Assembly (NCBI GenBank): GCA_963932145.1
Contig: OZ010574.1
Location: 64,766,378-64,830,377 of the forward strand
Length of the DNA stretch: 64,000 nt
From: Acanthosepion lycidas
Lineage: Eukaryota; Mollusca; Cephalopoda; Sepiida; Sepiidae
Reading direction: 5' to 3'
The notes under the pieces: model-generated
Told to the model about the DNA's origin: nothing
The model's input: the letters and a program-made list of their open reading frames with translations, nothing else
The model's database searches: none
Program-made: the position numbers and the translations under genes
In this document: in pieces, positions 42,303 through 52,580 of the stretch
Numbering within the stretch: the first letter of the stretch is position 1
How the letters are laid out: every line of letters begins with the position of its first letter

Positions 42303-42720
42303 TTTTTTGCATTATTAAAATTTAACATTTTTTGTTTTTAAATTTTAATCCTATCATTCCTTAAGAGATTGCAATTTTTAAATCTCATGAGTCCTGACCA
42401 AATAACTCAAACATTTGAATATATGACGTAATTCAATTGAGATATCTGAAAAATCAGTGATTAATAAGTATTACAAATTGATTTTATATGAAAGTAAATT
42501 TCCCTTTCAAATGATATGAAATTTAGCCTCCTTGTGATATAGTTTTGGAAATCTACAATTTTTACAGAATTGTTGATTTTCAGTGCATCATGCGACAAGT
42601 ATTGATGCTGCTGTATTGAAATATATTGTTACCAGATAGTGAGTTAGTTGGAAGTTTATTTGGGCCTTTATGACTTCTTAAAGGGTTAAAAATGCACTGT
42701 GAAAAAGTCATGTATTATTT
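42303..42720. other. AT-rich DNA, no gene seen
   Basis: No coding motif or repeat relation noted. Confidence 0.4.
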
Positions 42721-42724
42721 TATT

Positions 42725-43480
42725 AACATCTTGTCAATCATTTCGCCCTAGCAAGGCAATAAAGCAATTAAGATGCAAGGAGTTACTGAGTATGAGAGAA
42801 AAAGAATTAAGACTGACATTGCATTTACATTTATGAAATCACAGTTGACTAGGAAGCAAGAAACCAAAAGAATGTTCCACAAAAGAGAAGTGTGAGAAAA
42901 GAAACTGTTAGCATAGAATTTATGGTTTCATCTTGCCATTTTCAACTGCAAAAAGAGAAATTGCCATCAAACTAGTACTATGCTAAAATTCATAAAGTAC
43001 CATAGAGGAAAGTAATATTTATTTTAGCAAAAATGTGGCACAAGGCCAAAAGGAGAAGGGGGGCTGGTATTCACTCTGTCTTATCTGAAACTTAATTAGC
43101 CACAATTAGTGACCCAAACATACCACAGTATTCCTTACATGAAAACAACACATTCTTACTTACCATTCTTACTACAGCCACCATAATACCTCAGTCTCTA
43201 TAATGTCCTAACTAGTTCCAATATGTACAATTTGTCTGTGTGCAGGGAATAAAAATAACTTTTAAAATGAAACCCTAATGAATATTTATGAAGTACCATA
43301 GAGGAAGGTTCATCAGAACAAATGTTATGAAAATATTTATAGAAAAGGCACAGGGAAGCTATATTACGGTGGTAAGAAGTTGACTGAAGCCAAGATGCCA
43401 TGCCATGTCATGATCAATAATATTGCAGAATGTTCTTTTGTATTTTATGAAGAATCTCTAAATATATAGCAGAAGCACTA
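42725..43480 (-). pseudogene. family A LINE, C-terminal relic and 3' tail
   Basis: Minus-strand reading from about 43401: 'TSYHRNIASLCLFYKYFHNI' and 'CSDEPSSMVLHKYSLG' (the latter read with the 43.0-43.3 kb insert), the C-terminal region of family A ORF2. Below 43.0 kb it resumes with a decayed end, then the common 3' tail 'caaggcaataaagcaattaa' on the plus strand. A 280-bp insertion with 16-bp direct flanks splits it (43011-43290). No RT domain is present, as for a 5'-truncated copy. Confidence 0.65.
43011..43290 (-). mobile_element. SINE-like insertion with 16-bp target duplication
   Basis: aagtaccatagaggaa occurs on both sides (42995-43010 and 43291-43306). The minus-strand 3' end is 'GGCCTTGTGCCACATTT' followed by an A/T-rich tail. 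The same 17-base tail ends the U2-like element at 63.69 kb. The middle is not recognised; a Pol III promoter is not clear. Confidence 0.6.
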
Positions 43481-44955
43481 GACCTGATATGTCAGTAATA
43501 TTTGGATGAATGGCAGACTAATAAATGTGACTTAGAAGTAAAAGAGTAGTAAACAATACTTTTTGCTTGTAAAATCCTTTACATTCAGTCAAAATATACA
43601 TCTGTTCACCAAGTCAGTACATCACTTCCACCAAATATTTGACACCTGGAATTGATCTGTTAATCTGTAGTTCTGCATCTTCTAGATAATAATTCCACTT
43701 TGGTAAGATAAATTATGATTGGGGGTCAATGTATATGTTACCATTAGTATAGATGACTCAGCTCATACATTGTAATATGGAAAACCACAGTTCTGTAATT
43801 ACTATTATTATCTTCTACCTTTTCATGTCTGCTTTGTCTTATGTTTTACGGCTTGTTTCTCACATGCATGTCTTGGTAATGCCAGTACTATCTAAGACAC
43901 AGTCACTCTTGATATGTAATTCTTGCCTTACCAGTACTTGTTAGTGCCACAAATCATTGGTTGCAATATCCATCACATAGCGACTGGCTGATGTCGATCT
44001 AAATGTTGGAGATTATTCATTTGGGTTTTTATTCTTTGTGTGCTGAGATACAGATAAACTTTCAAGGAAAGATGTCTTTGGCTATAGAATTCCTGCCAGG
44101 CTACATCATTGTTTCTGTGTTGCATGATATATGATGTTGAACAGTTGGGGAAATTTTCAAGATGAATTATGTTTGAAAAAGCACTGCTTGCTGTCGGATA
44201 TGAACTTCAGACAGGATTTCTGTGGAGCTGTAATAAGAATGAAATTACCAAGATTGAGAATCAAGTTGAGTCTTTGATATATGTCAGATATTGATTAAAA
44301 TAGAAATACCTGAAAACAATAAAATTGTGAAATGAAACAGATGTCATCTAAATAAGTTCAGGAAAATTGCGGGAAGTATCCTAAAGCTGAACTGTCACAA
44401 TGAGCAGTTTACACATGCTGTCAAAAAATGATTAAGATTTTAGAAATACAATGCTATTTTAAATTTACTGTCCATTTACCTGCAAGCTAAAATGATCTAC
44501 ATGCTAAAGATAATTTAAGACATAAATAATAGCATTTTATTTCCCAAGTTTGAAACAGGAGGAAATTGTATTCTTCTTTCATCAAAAGTTCAATACATAG
44601 ATATGAGTAAATTATCTATATTTTTTTTTTCTTTTATAAATACTGAGGTTTCACTGAAATAACATTTATAGTTAGATATAATGTTGGATAAATGATCCTT
44701 TAAAAAAAATTCCTGTTCTTTAAAACATGAAACTGAAGCTACATGTAGAATCATAGAAGTCCCAACAAGAAATGTGCTTACCTTATATTCAAACTTTACT
44801 CAGAAAAGCTGTCTACCATGGCTGATAGCAGCACACTTTGGCTAAAAGAGTTGTTTCTACGATCGGTAGCAGGAGAGGAAATGAAAAAGAATGCACTTCC
44901 TGTCAAAGACACAATTTCCCTTCTAAATTTAAGTAAAAATGATTATCCCTTTAAA
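43481..44955. other. AT-rich DNA, no gene seen
   Basis: The 63-codon plus open frame at 43753-43944 is hydrophobic but has no recognisable family. No repeats were recognised. Confidence 0.4.
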
Positions 44956-44959
44956 CATT

Positions 44960-45095
44960 ATATCTATTGAACAGTATATTTATTTTTGTCTACCAGTCTG
45001 AATATTTGAAAAATTTTCTTAAAGAAAAATACGCACTCTCCAGCAGGATTCAAACCTACATCCCTCTTGGCAGGAGAAAGTCATTTTCAAAATTT
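44960..45095 (-). mobile_element. tRNA-related SINE fragment (family C)
   Basis: On the minus strand 'GGGATGTAGGTTTGAATCCT' carries a B box (GGTTTGAATCC), followed by 'TTTTCTTTAAGAAAATTTTTC'-like sequence. It aligns with 24775-24910. Confidence 0.45.
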
Positions 45096-45119
45096 TTAAT
45101 TTTAAGAACACCTACAAAT

Positions 45120-45270
45120 ATTCATCGGGCTAACTGAAAATTATGGAAGATGCTTAGTAACATAATTTAATAAACAAAAGTAAATGACTTAATTTATTAG
45201 ACATTAAATTCTGTCACTAGTATCCTCCATAATTTACCTAGACTTTTCCGTTAGCCTAATGAAAATTTAT
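45120..45270. repeat. foldback copy of family D repeat
   Basis: The left half contains 'ggctaactgaaaattatgga' and 'agatgcttagtaac'. The right half is a near reverse complement ('atcctccataatttacctag', 'acttttccgttagcc'). The single-arm versions at 39930 and 58905 match one side only. Confidence 0.65.
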
Positions 45271-45589
45271 GTGCTTTCATTAAAGTTAAACATTTTGATA
45301 AAGTCCATCAGAGGATGAAAACAGATCAGCTAAGTTTTTTCTCTTTTTTTTTATATTGTCTTTTTACAGAAAGATTTTTAGTTATCTGAAATTATACACA
45401 CACAGATATATAAACAAGTTTTATTAAATTCAGCTGATAATGTCTGCCTGTTTAATTTTTTCATTATTTTTCCAATTTTTGAATAAGTTGTATATCATGA
45501 ATGAAATTGTGGATAAACTCCAATCCTGATATATACAAGGTATTCTATGTCTCCAAACTAAATCTAATTTTTATGAATTTTTTATTGGT

Positions 45590-47240
45590 TTTCTATTAGC
45601 ATGAATGCAAAGTACTGGCATCCAAACCCTTAATTTCCCAATCTCTTGAGCACGTGCTTGACTCCCCCACCTGTTTCCCCAAGTAATCCTGATGGATACG
45701 CTTCTCTTAATCTCTTTTTTACTATCCTTGACTCTTGTCATACTATGCAGCTCTACCTCTTGGCAACTCTGATCATGCAGTTTTAAACTTCTTCTACTCC
45801 CCCACCAATAGAATAGTTTTCTCTTATCAACAAGCAGATTAGGACTTTCATTTGTGATGTCTCTTAGAATAAAGTTTTTAATCATCCTGTTCAAAAATGC
45901 ACATCTGAGGTTTTCTTTTGGGTGAAAGTCAGTATCACTGCTTTCATTCCAGCAAGGATATACCAAGTTAAACTGCATTCATCTCTTTGGTTCTCACCTG
46001 CATGCTCAGCTGCTATAGCCCACATGAATCATTTCTTCCTGCTGTACCAGAGAGACATGTCTGTTGCAATCAGACATCTCTTTGTCTCTGCTCGTAATGA
46101 GTGCAAGCATGTGCTCAAAGAAGCAAAGATACTGTTTTGATAGAATCAAACAATGCATAGCATCTCGTAAGATCAGTTCTAGAGATTGTCAGCTCTTCAA
46201 GAGTATACTGAACAACAGCAAATCCTCAATCTCTCCTCTATTCAATCAATTCAAAGTCTTGACTTCTACAGCAGATAAGGTTGAATGCTTTGATTGGAAA
46301 TTCTCTTCCAACTCAACACTCAACTCATTTGGAGTACACACACCTAATTTCCCTAATAGGACAGAGGTTCTACAGAGTGATATGCACATTACACCATCAC
46401 TGGTCTCGGACATCATTTCTAAATTACTCTCATTAGGCAAGCGAAGGTGACAAATCCCAGCCATTGTCCTAAATAAATATGCTCCTGAACTGGCTCCAGT
46501 CCTATCCAAACTCTACAACTATTGCTCAACTTGCAACTTCTTGCTTTCCAGCATGTTGAAAGTCCTCCTCTGTAGTTCCTGTTTTTAAGAACTCTATAGA
46601 ACCTTCTGACCCCACTAACTATTGCCCTATTGGTCTCCTACTGCTTTTTGGCAAAGTGTTTTAGGCTTTAATGTGGTTGAGCACCTTACCTCTCATGACA
46701 TGTTCTCTGACAAACAATATGGCTTCCATTTTGCCAGGTCTACTGCTAATGTGCCAACGGTCATCACTAAATACATATATCAAGCTCTTGATGATAACAG
46801 CAAAACTTAATCTGTGGCTCTAGATATCTTGAAGGTGTTTGACAGGACATGGAACACTGGTCTTCTATTTAAGCTCCAGAGCTATGGTATTACTGGACAA
46901 TTGTTTGATTTAATCCAATCATTCCTATCAAATTTAGAAATGTAGGTCGTTTTGAATAGGCTCACTTCCAGGTCCTTTCACACGAACGCAGGTGTCCTCC
47001 AAGGCTTTATCCTGGGTCATACTCTGTTTCTGATCTTCTCCAATGATCTTCCTGATGTCATCAATTCCCAAGTAGGCATTTATGTTGATGACCATTTACT
47101 ACTCTCTCCATAGCAAATCTGCCAGAGCTTACAAAGTTAACCTGGCCACTGCTCTTGAAAAAGACCTCCAATCTGTGGTTAACTGGGGCAGTAATAAGCT
47201 GGACATTTGCTTTATGGCCATCTCTATACTGTCAAGTTCT
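45590..47240 (+). pseudogene. Jockey-like LINE ORF2: endonuclease end and reverse transcriptase relic
   Basis: In order on the plus strand: a decayed 'PLGNSDHAVLNFF' (end of the endonuclease domain, about 45750), 'LHSSLWFSPACSAAIAHMNH' and 'LFVSARNECKHVLKEAKI' (45.97-46.14 kb), then 'DRIKQCIASRKISSRDCQLF' and 'TEVLQSDMHITPSLVSDIIS'. The RT follows from 46.6 kb: 'LTSHDMFSDKQYGFHFARST', 'SVALDILKVFDRTWNTGLLF' with the first palm Asp in 'LD', 'AGVLQGFILG', and 'YVDDHLL' in place of the catalytic YADD (frameshifted). Non-LTR elements of this type nick DNA and reverse transcribe in the nucleus. At least five stops or frameshifts kill it. This is the most complete LINE here. Confidence 0.8.
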
Positions 47241-47640
47241 AGGTAATAATAAATTTATAGTAAATAGACTGATATTTATATACAATAGACAGGAATAGAG
47301 TGATATACATTCAATAGTAAATAATTTACTAAATTTAACTAAAATAAGTTGCTAAAGCTCTTTCATTGTAGATAAGAGAAAGAAAATATGGTTATTTTGT
47401 TTACTATCCAGCTGTCAATTTCTTTTTCACTCTTCTCTTTTTTTTTTTTTTTTTTCTTCCCCCTACCAAATTTAGGATTTTATTGCTCAAACTGATCAGG
47501 AGTGGGTCTTACATCTCTGCAACTGAATTGTGGGATACAGTTATCATATTCTATGCCCAAATGACAGGACCAGTGATACAAAGAACAAGTATAAATATTA
47601 GAATATAGAATTAAATATGGTGTTTACTGGATGAATCACA
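47241..47640. other. unrecognised DNA between two LINE segments
   Basis: AT-rich sequence with a T run near 47441-47455. It may be an insertion separating the RT part from the C-terminal part of one LINE, or the two may be unrelated copies. Confidence 0.35.
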
Positions 47641-48115
47641 AACAACATCAAAGATCTTTTGCAAATTTGTAGATTTCCAATGCCTCCAGTTAACCATCTG
47701 ATCTTTGTTAACTATGTCTTGAAGGATGTGGCAAGCCTCTCATTGCTTTATTGCTAATTGCACGTAAAGTCCTTGGATAAACTAAATTCCATGGTTCTGC
47801 TAGTTCGAATTTTTCATGACAAGTACACACCATGCCACTTACATGATAGCAAACCACCCACATTCTCTCCATATTCTATCAGTGAGAAGTAAGTTCCACT
47901 CGAACAGCTTTTTCCTCTGAACCACTGCTCGCTGGAACCAACTCCCAAGAGGACTTTTCCCTGATCATTACAATCTTAACCTATTCAAGTCTAGAGTTAA
48001 CCATTATTTTTCTCACCTATCCACACAAATTACCTCTTATTGTAACTCTCTACCTGGAGTCGGACCCAGGCCTTGCACAGGGTGAACCTTACTGTAAAAA
48101 AATAAAATACAGGAC
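47640..48115 (+). pseudogene. LINE ORF2 C-terminal relic and 3' end (family B)
   Basis: Plus-strand pieces are 'DVASLSLLYC', 'SLDKLNSMVLLVRIFHDKYT', 'SKPPTFSPYSIS', 'PRGLFPDHYNLNLFKSRVNH' and a 3' end 'cccaggccttgcacagggtg' followed by an A-rich tail. It matches 10640-11100 and 12630-13145. It lies in the same direction as the RT relic upstream and could be its missing end. Confidence 0.6.
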
Positions 48116-48755
48116 TAGCACAATGCAATCACATTCACATGCTACTGGTCTGTAGGTAAGTGAAACTTGCAGGTGTATTTGGGCATTTGTGACCTTTTTA
48201 AATGGTTAATCCAGTTCATAAAAAGATAAATTTTCTTGAGCCTGATAGTATATTAAAATGTATGCAAAAGTTCTCAGAACTCTTTTAAAACTAATGACTT
48301 TTATCACTGGAAACTTTGCACACCTTAGATAAAATATCGTGTTCCAAAGAAGCATTTTTTTTTTTTTTTTTTTTTTCAAATTTCTGTTTTTCAGAGGTTC
48401 TTGTTTCTCCAGACACATTTGTTCAGTCTAGCAAAAGATTGGTTTGTCTTTGCCAATCTGTAACCTTGGTAGGTGAAGCCCTGGACAATTTCCAGCTTTG
48501 TCTGACTGATGGAGATGGAAAGTGAATAATATTCTTGTCTGTGTGGGTTGATGGGGGATGAAGGTCTTCATCAGGCTGAATTCCAAGTTGAATAGTTCCA
48601 AAGTAGGACACTATTCTGAGTAAACGACTTGAACAACAACCTCCAAGAAGAGACATTCTTTAATCATTTTCATAATGGTTTTGAAATGAGATCAAAGTCA
48701 CTTCTAGTTAAACAGGCTAAATTTCTTTTTTATATATATATATGAATATGATAGA
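48116..48755. other. AT-rich DNA with a T run, no gene seen
   Basis: The short open frames at 48316-48656 have no recognised motif. A 20-base T run is at 48356-48376. Confidence 0.4.
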
Positions 48756-48761
48756 ACAAAT

Positions 48762-48900
48762 AGGAAACATTTATAAATCTAGCATGTTTCTCTTTTATGA
48801 AAGCTTCATCAGATAATGAGATGGAGAGAGAAATTGTATTTTTATTTTTGTGTTGTTTGATTTTCATTGGTTAGGCAGGCTTCATATGCATTTGACTTAG
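48762..48900 (+). repeat. dispersed repeat, uninterrupted copy
   Basis: 'agaacaaataggaaacattt', 'ctagcatgtttctc' and 'aaagcttcatcagataatga' align with 34783-34940 without the MITE. Confidence 0.65.
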
Positions 48901-49349
48901 TATAAACATTAGTATAAGTTACAGTGTTCTGAACTCAAGGAGAGATCATGTGTCCTTTTGAAGCTACAAATAAATAACACATTCCAAGCCTAACTGAAAA
49001 AAAACAAATACATAAAGCCCAGAATACTTTGAAGAAGTTAAATACATTGAAAAAAAAAATATTTAGACTCCTTCACTACCCACATCCTTTCATTCTCAAC
49101 ACTATCCAATCTCAATCCACAAATCCCAAAATTAGACACTGAAAAAATTTGATCTTCTATCTACAAAATTTAAAAATAAATTAAAGATCCTGGTATTCAG
49201 TCTAACACCACTTCCAAGACAATTGGTGATACAATTATCCTATCATTGTTGGATTTCAAGGCATATATATATATATATATAATTAAAAAAAAAAAAAAAT
49301 CTTCCTTGCCTGCTGTATTTAATGAAAGATGTTTAAAAGATAGTTGCTG

Positions 49350-49395
<46 letters not shown>

Positions 49396-49685
49396 AATAT
49401 TATCTGTTACTTCATTACACGTGACGCGTATCTAACCAATAAGAACTAACCAAACCTATCTTGATCTCTGAACCTTTAATAATGTGAACCAAATTAGATT
49501 GAGATCTATTTCCTATTTGTTTTTTTAACTGTTATATATATTCATGTGTGTGGGTGTGAGAGAGAGAGAAAACCCTCATATGTATCCTGAATATTTCTGC
49601 TACTGGCAGTTCCATATTATACAGAAACTTCAGGTGGGGATGAGGAACCATACAATAGGAATCCGCTTATCTGAAGAGTTCTTAT
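48901..49685. other. AT-rich DNA with two TA microsatellites, no gene seen
   Basis: TA tracts at 49261-49281 and 49352-49392. No coding motif was recognised. Confidence 0.45.
49352..49392. repeat. (TA)n microsatellite
   Basis: About 41 bases of TA. Confidence 0.95.
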
Positions 49686-49689
49686 TAAT

Positions 49690-50330
49690 TTTTTTTCTTT
49701 TTTTAAATTGATTTAAGCCCAAACAAGACAGTAAAACCACTAGGGGTTACTGGGCATTGAAGAATTAGAAAACATAAACTTTATTCTTTTTGTTCTCACT
49801 CATTTGTTATCAGAACAATAGATAGTGATTGACATTGCATTTAAGTTTTTGAAAATTAAAGTTAGCTGGAAAGCATGGAGGTGGAAGTGAGTTCCACAAG
49901 AGAGAAGTATGAGAAAAGAAATTGCTAGTATAGAATTTAGTTACATCTAGCCAACCCAACTGTATATTGATGAGACCTTGCTGCCAGTCTAGTACAGCAC
50001 TGAAATTCATAATGTCTACATACTCTGGTGAAGAGATCATTTGAACAGTTGCCATGGAAATATTTTTAGAAAAGGCATAAGGAGGCAGCTTTACAGTGGA
50101 GGAAAAGTGACTTAAGCTGAGATGCCAGATCAGGATCAACAATGTTGCTGATTCTTCTTCAGATTTTATCAAGGATCTTAAATAATAGCAGAAGCACCAG
50201 ACCAAATGTAGCAGTAATATGTCAATGAATGGCACACTTAGAAACCTGCAGATAAATGGTAGAAGCACCAAACCATATGTGGCAGCAATATTCTAAGCAT
50301 GGATGGATGCTAGACATTGATATGCAAGAT
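49690..50330 (-). pseudogene. family A LINE, C-terminal relic and 3' tail
   Basis: The minus-strand 153-codon open frame (50271-49810) ends with 'HTSLLWNSLPPPCFPANFNF' and 'QKLKCNVNHYLLF', the characteristic C-terminus of Jockey-like ORF2. Upstream residues are frame-mixed. Beyond the stop lies the shared 3' tail (plus strand 'agtaaaaccactaggggtta'). No RT domain is present. The frame is long by chance plus limited decay, not a host gene. Confidence 0.7.
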
Positions 50331-50970
50331 AGATCCAAGAGAGAAAAAATTGTCACATTTTTACATTGAACTCTCTAAATTTTACAATTTGAGGGATTTT
50401 GCGGTGCATATTTGTTTTGTGTGAGAGAAAAAAAAGATTGAAAATAGGGATGAAATTTGTCAGAAAACATAAATTTGTCTACCAAACTTGAAAAACGTTT
50501 AACTACCCCAATGCTAAAGTTCTAATCACTAGACAATAAAAGATTTGGTCATACACTAAGTGAGAAGGATCTCGGTTTACCTTTCCACATATGCCTGGAA
50601 ACATAATTTGAGGCAAGGTTTTACAAGGCTGGATACTCTTCCTTGATACCCAAGTAGGACACACACATTGTGTGTGTGTGTTTTTTTTTTTTGTTTTTTT
50701 TTTTTACATCATTTCTCAGATGGTCATTATTCAGTGCTTAAGACCCCATCCTATACTGTCATTTACAGATATATTCTGGCTGTTGGGTCCTATCAGAAGC
50801 TCATCTGCCATTTTTAACAGTTCTTATTTACCACCTTACTCGCCAGCTAGTAGGGGAGCTGATTTAGACACCAACCACCCACCCATGCAGCAGGTTGTAC
50901 TGAGTTACATTACCAGTAGCGGGCCTAAGCCTGACCTGACTCATCAAACATATTTCTTTATATCAGCAAT
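50331..50970. other. AT-rich DNA, no gene recognised
   Basis: The 116-codon plus open frame at 50672-51022 starts in a T-rich tract (FFFFVFFF) and runs into the SINE. It has no recognised domain and is judged a chance frame. Confidence 0.4.
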
Positions 50971-50980
50971 ACTTAAAAAA

Positions 50981-51240
50981 GGTTGGGCATGTTGCCGAGT
51001 GGTTAGAACATTTGCTTACTGACCATAAGACCCAGGTTCAAATCTCACCATGGTCAATTTGTCAGGAAGGAGACACTTGAATCTTTGGTAGCAACTGGTC
51101 TAAGTGAATAAACTTTGGAGAAGGCAGTGGGGAAACCACTCCACTATTTATCTCAAGAAGTTATATCAATTGACAGATAATGAAGAAAGTGACTGCTTAT
51201 GTCCTGAAAGTGCATGAAATTTGAAAATGAAAAGGACTAT
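50981..51240 (+). mobile_element. tRNA-derived SINE
   Basis: The head contains an A-box-like TTGCCGAGTGGTTAGAACA, an anticodon arm CTTA-CTGACCA-TAAG (loop triplet GAC) and a clear B box GGTTCAAATCTC (51034-51045). It continues 'accatggtcaatttgtcagg'. The first 90 bases match 18058-18145. The body differs after 'aggaaggagac', so it may be a second subfamily. It is transcribed, if at all, by Pol III from the internal boxes. Confidence 0.65.
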
Positions 51241-51601
51241 AGTAGATGTTTGAATTGAATGAGTTTGCTATCTTCCCCACCAAGCATTCATTGGGTTTTT
51301 AACAGAATGTTGCATTGTGATCCAGAGGCATGCTGGAATAGCAAAAGATGCTTTCCAAAAGGTAAACCAAGTATTAAGAAGCAAGAAAATTTAATTAAAA
51401 ACAGTGTTCAAATAATATTTAATATTAGTCATGCTCTGAAATGAATGCTGGACAATTTCCTCACAGATGAAGAGGAGACTTGAGGCTGCATAGATATGGC
51501 TTTAAAGAAGAATACCATAGATGTAGTATGTGTGCAATGAGGAAATTTTCAGGATAATGGAAGTGAAAAGGATGCTTATATTTAGAATTGGTAAGAGTGT
51601 G

Positions 51602-51877
51602 TTCAATCTTATCTGTTTTCTGCATGTCAAGAGCACTTCACTCGACCGAGAAAAAGCTTGTCTCTCTCTTGATCTCAGATTCATGCTGATTACTGGCTAT
51701 TACCTGACCTGTATCATTTGTATGCAAATTTGGTCAGCGCCACCTACTCTGAGTAGAATTTCCTTTCTCACCAGCCAATTGTGGAAGAGGACATAACTCT
51801 TGGTGCTTACTGCACCACATGTAACCAATTCTGGGTCTCTTGTCAGGTTGACCCAATTCTCCATTACAAAGACATAG
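51602..51877. mobile_element. unrecognised ~275-bp insertion in the RTE relic
   Basis: The RTE alignment breaks at 'attggtaagagt' and resumes at 'gctcaaatttctaggata'. The intervening DNA is less AT-rich than the flanks and has a long minus-strand open frame (51930-51700) containing 'DPELVTCGAVSTKSYVLFHN'. No terminal repeats or target duplication were identified, and no family was recognised. Confidence 0.45.
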
Positions 51878-52155
51878 CTCAAATTTCTAGGATACATATT
51901 AAAGGACGGCTTGGAAAATTTGACACTCACAGAGCATACTGAAGGAAAGAGTGGTAAACTGTGAGTAATCTAGCAAACTTGTGTAAATGGATAGCAGAAT
52001 AGGAACTAAGAAAGATGATGAAAAAAATAATATTACTTAGTATTATGAAGGATAGGAAGTTATGAGGAGCCATGATCACTTTCCTAACAAGATTGTGTAA
52101 ATGGCTGGCAGAACAGGGACTAGGAAGCCTAGTGAAAAAAAAAACATTGCTAAGA

Positions 52156-52521
52156 TTGATTTATTTTGTATTTGTTTTGTTTTTTTATGGCTTATCAACC
52201 TTTTGCAGGTTATTTAAAGCCAGAAAATCTTTTTAGATTGTAAGAATTTTTAAAGATAATGATTTACAACCTATAATAATTAACCCATGACTGGGGATAG
52301 AAGCGATGGCTTCATACTTTCCCAAGTGTATTTCCACATAACAAAATTCAGTTGGAACTCTGCTCTCCAAGCTGTTATCCATTACACCACCTACACATCC
52401 AAGCTTACGACACCTGGTATTCCCAAGTACTCGCCCACCTAAATACTGACCAGAATTGACATTGCTTAATTTCATTGACTTTACAAGAACCAATGTTTCA
52501 ACATGATGTGGCTGTAAGCCC
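52156..52521 (-). mobile_element. full-length heterodimeric SINE: 5S rRNA-like head plus tRNA-like module
   Basis: A perfect 13-bp target duplication (aacattgctaaga) flanks it at 52143-52155 and 52522-52534. On the minus strand the 5' end (52520-52403) follows 5S rRNA order: GGCTTACAGCCACATCATG, then AAATTAAGCAATGTC, GGTCAGTATTTAGGTGGG, GAGTACTTGGGAATACCAGG, TGTCGTAAGCTT. Next is a tRNA-like module with an exact A box TGGTGTAATGG and a B-box-like AGTTCCAACTG. A ~200-base body ends 'GCAAAAGGTTGATAAGCCAT' and an A-rich tail. It sits inside the RTE relic. Both 5S and tRNA promoters are internal, so Pol III transcription is expected. A headless relative lies at 10140-10420. Confidence 0.85.
52403..52520 (-). 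rRNA. 5S rRNA-derived sequence (SINE head, not a gene)
   Basis: About 118 nt with both 5S termini (GGCTTACAGCC and CGTAAGC) and the C-box/internal promoter region recognisable, but many substitutions. It is the head of a retrotransposed SINE, as shown by the target duplication. It is not a functional 5S gene. Confidence 0.8.
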
Positions 52522-52580
52522 AACATTGCTAAGAGCTACAGTGGATAGGAAATTGTAGAAGGAAAAACAGCTTACTTCCT

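Larger units (their letters stand above)
51300..52580 (+). pseudogene. RTE-like LINE, C-terminal relic with two later insertions
   Basis: Plus-strand pieces are 'GIAKDAFQKVNQVLRSKKI' (51338 on), 'NECWTISSQMKRRLEAA' (51440), and 'CAMRKFSG' then 'MLIFRIGKS' (to 51600). After an unrelated insert come 'KFLGYILKDGLENLTLTEHT' (about 51880-51940) and the tail 'RKL*GAMI'. A near-duplicate tail follows to 52140. The final part 'gctacagtggataggaaatt' continues after the SINE at 52156-52521. The RT palm is absent and stops are common, so this is a fossil that later served as a landing site. Confidence 0.65.

Noticed and set aside
45571-45978. A 135-codon minus frame
   Set aside because: It is antisense to the LINE endonuclease/RT relic on the plus strand and has no domain of its own.
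49810-50271. A 153-codon minus frame as a host gene
   Set aside because: Its C-terminus matches the end of Jockey-like LINE ORF2, and the 3' DNA matches other family A tails.
50672-51022. A 116-codon plus frame
   Set aside because: It starts in a T-rich tract and ends inside a tRNA-derived SINE; no domain is seen.
52403-52520. A functional 5S rRNA gene
   Set aside because: Many substitutions, and a target-site duplication shows it is the head of a retrotransposed SINE.
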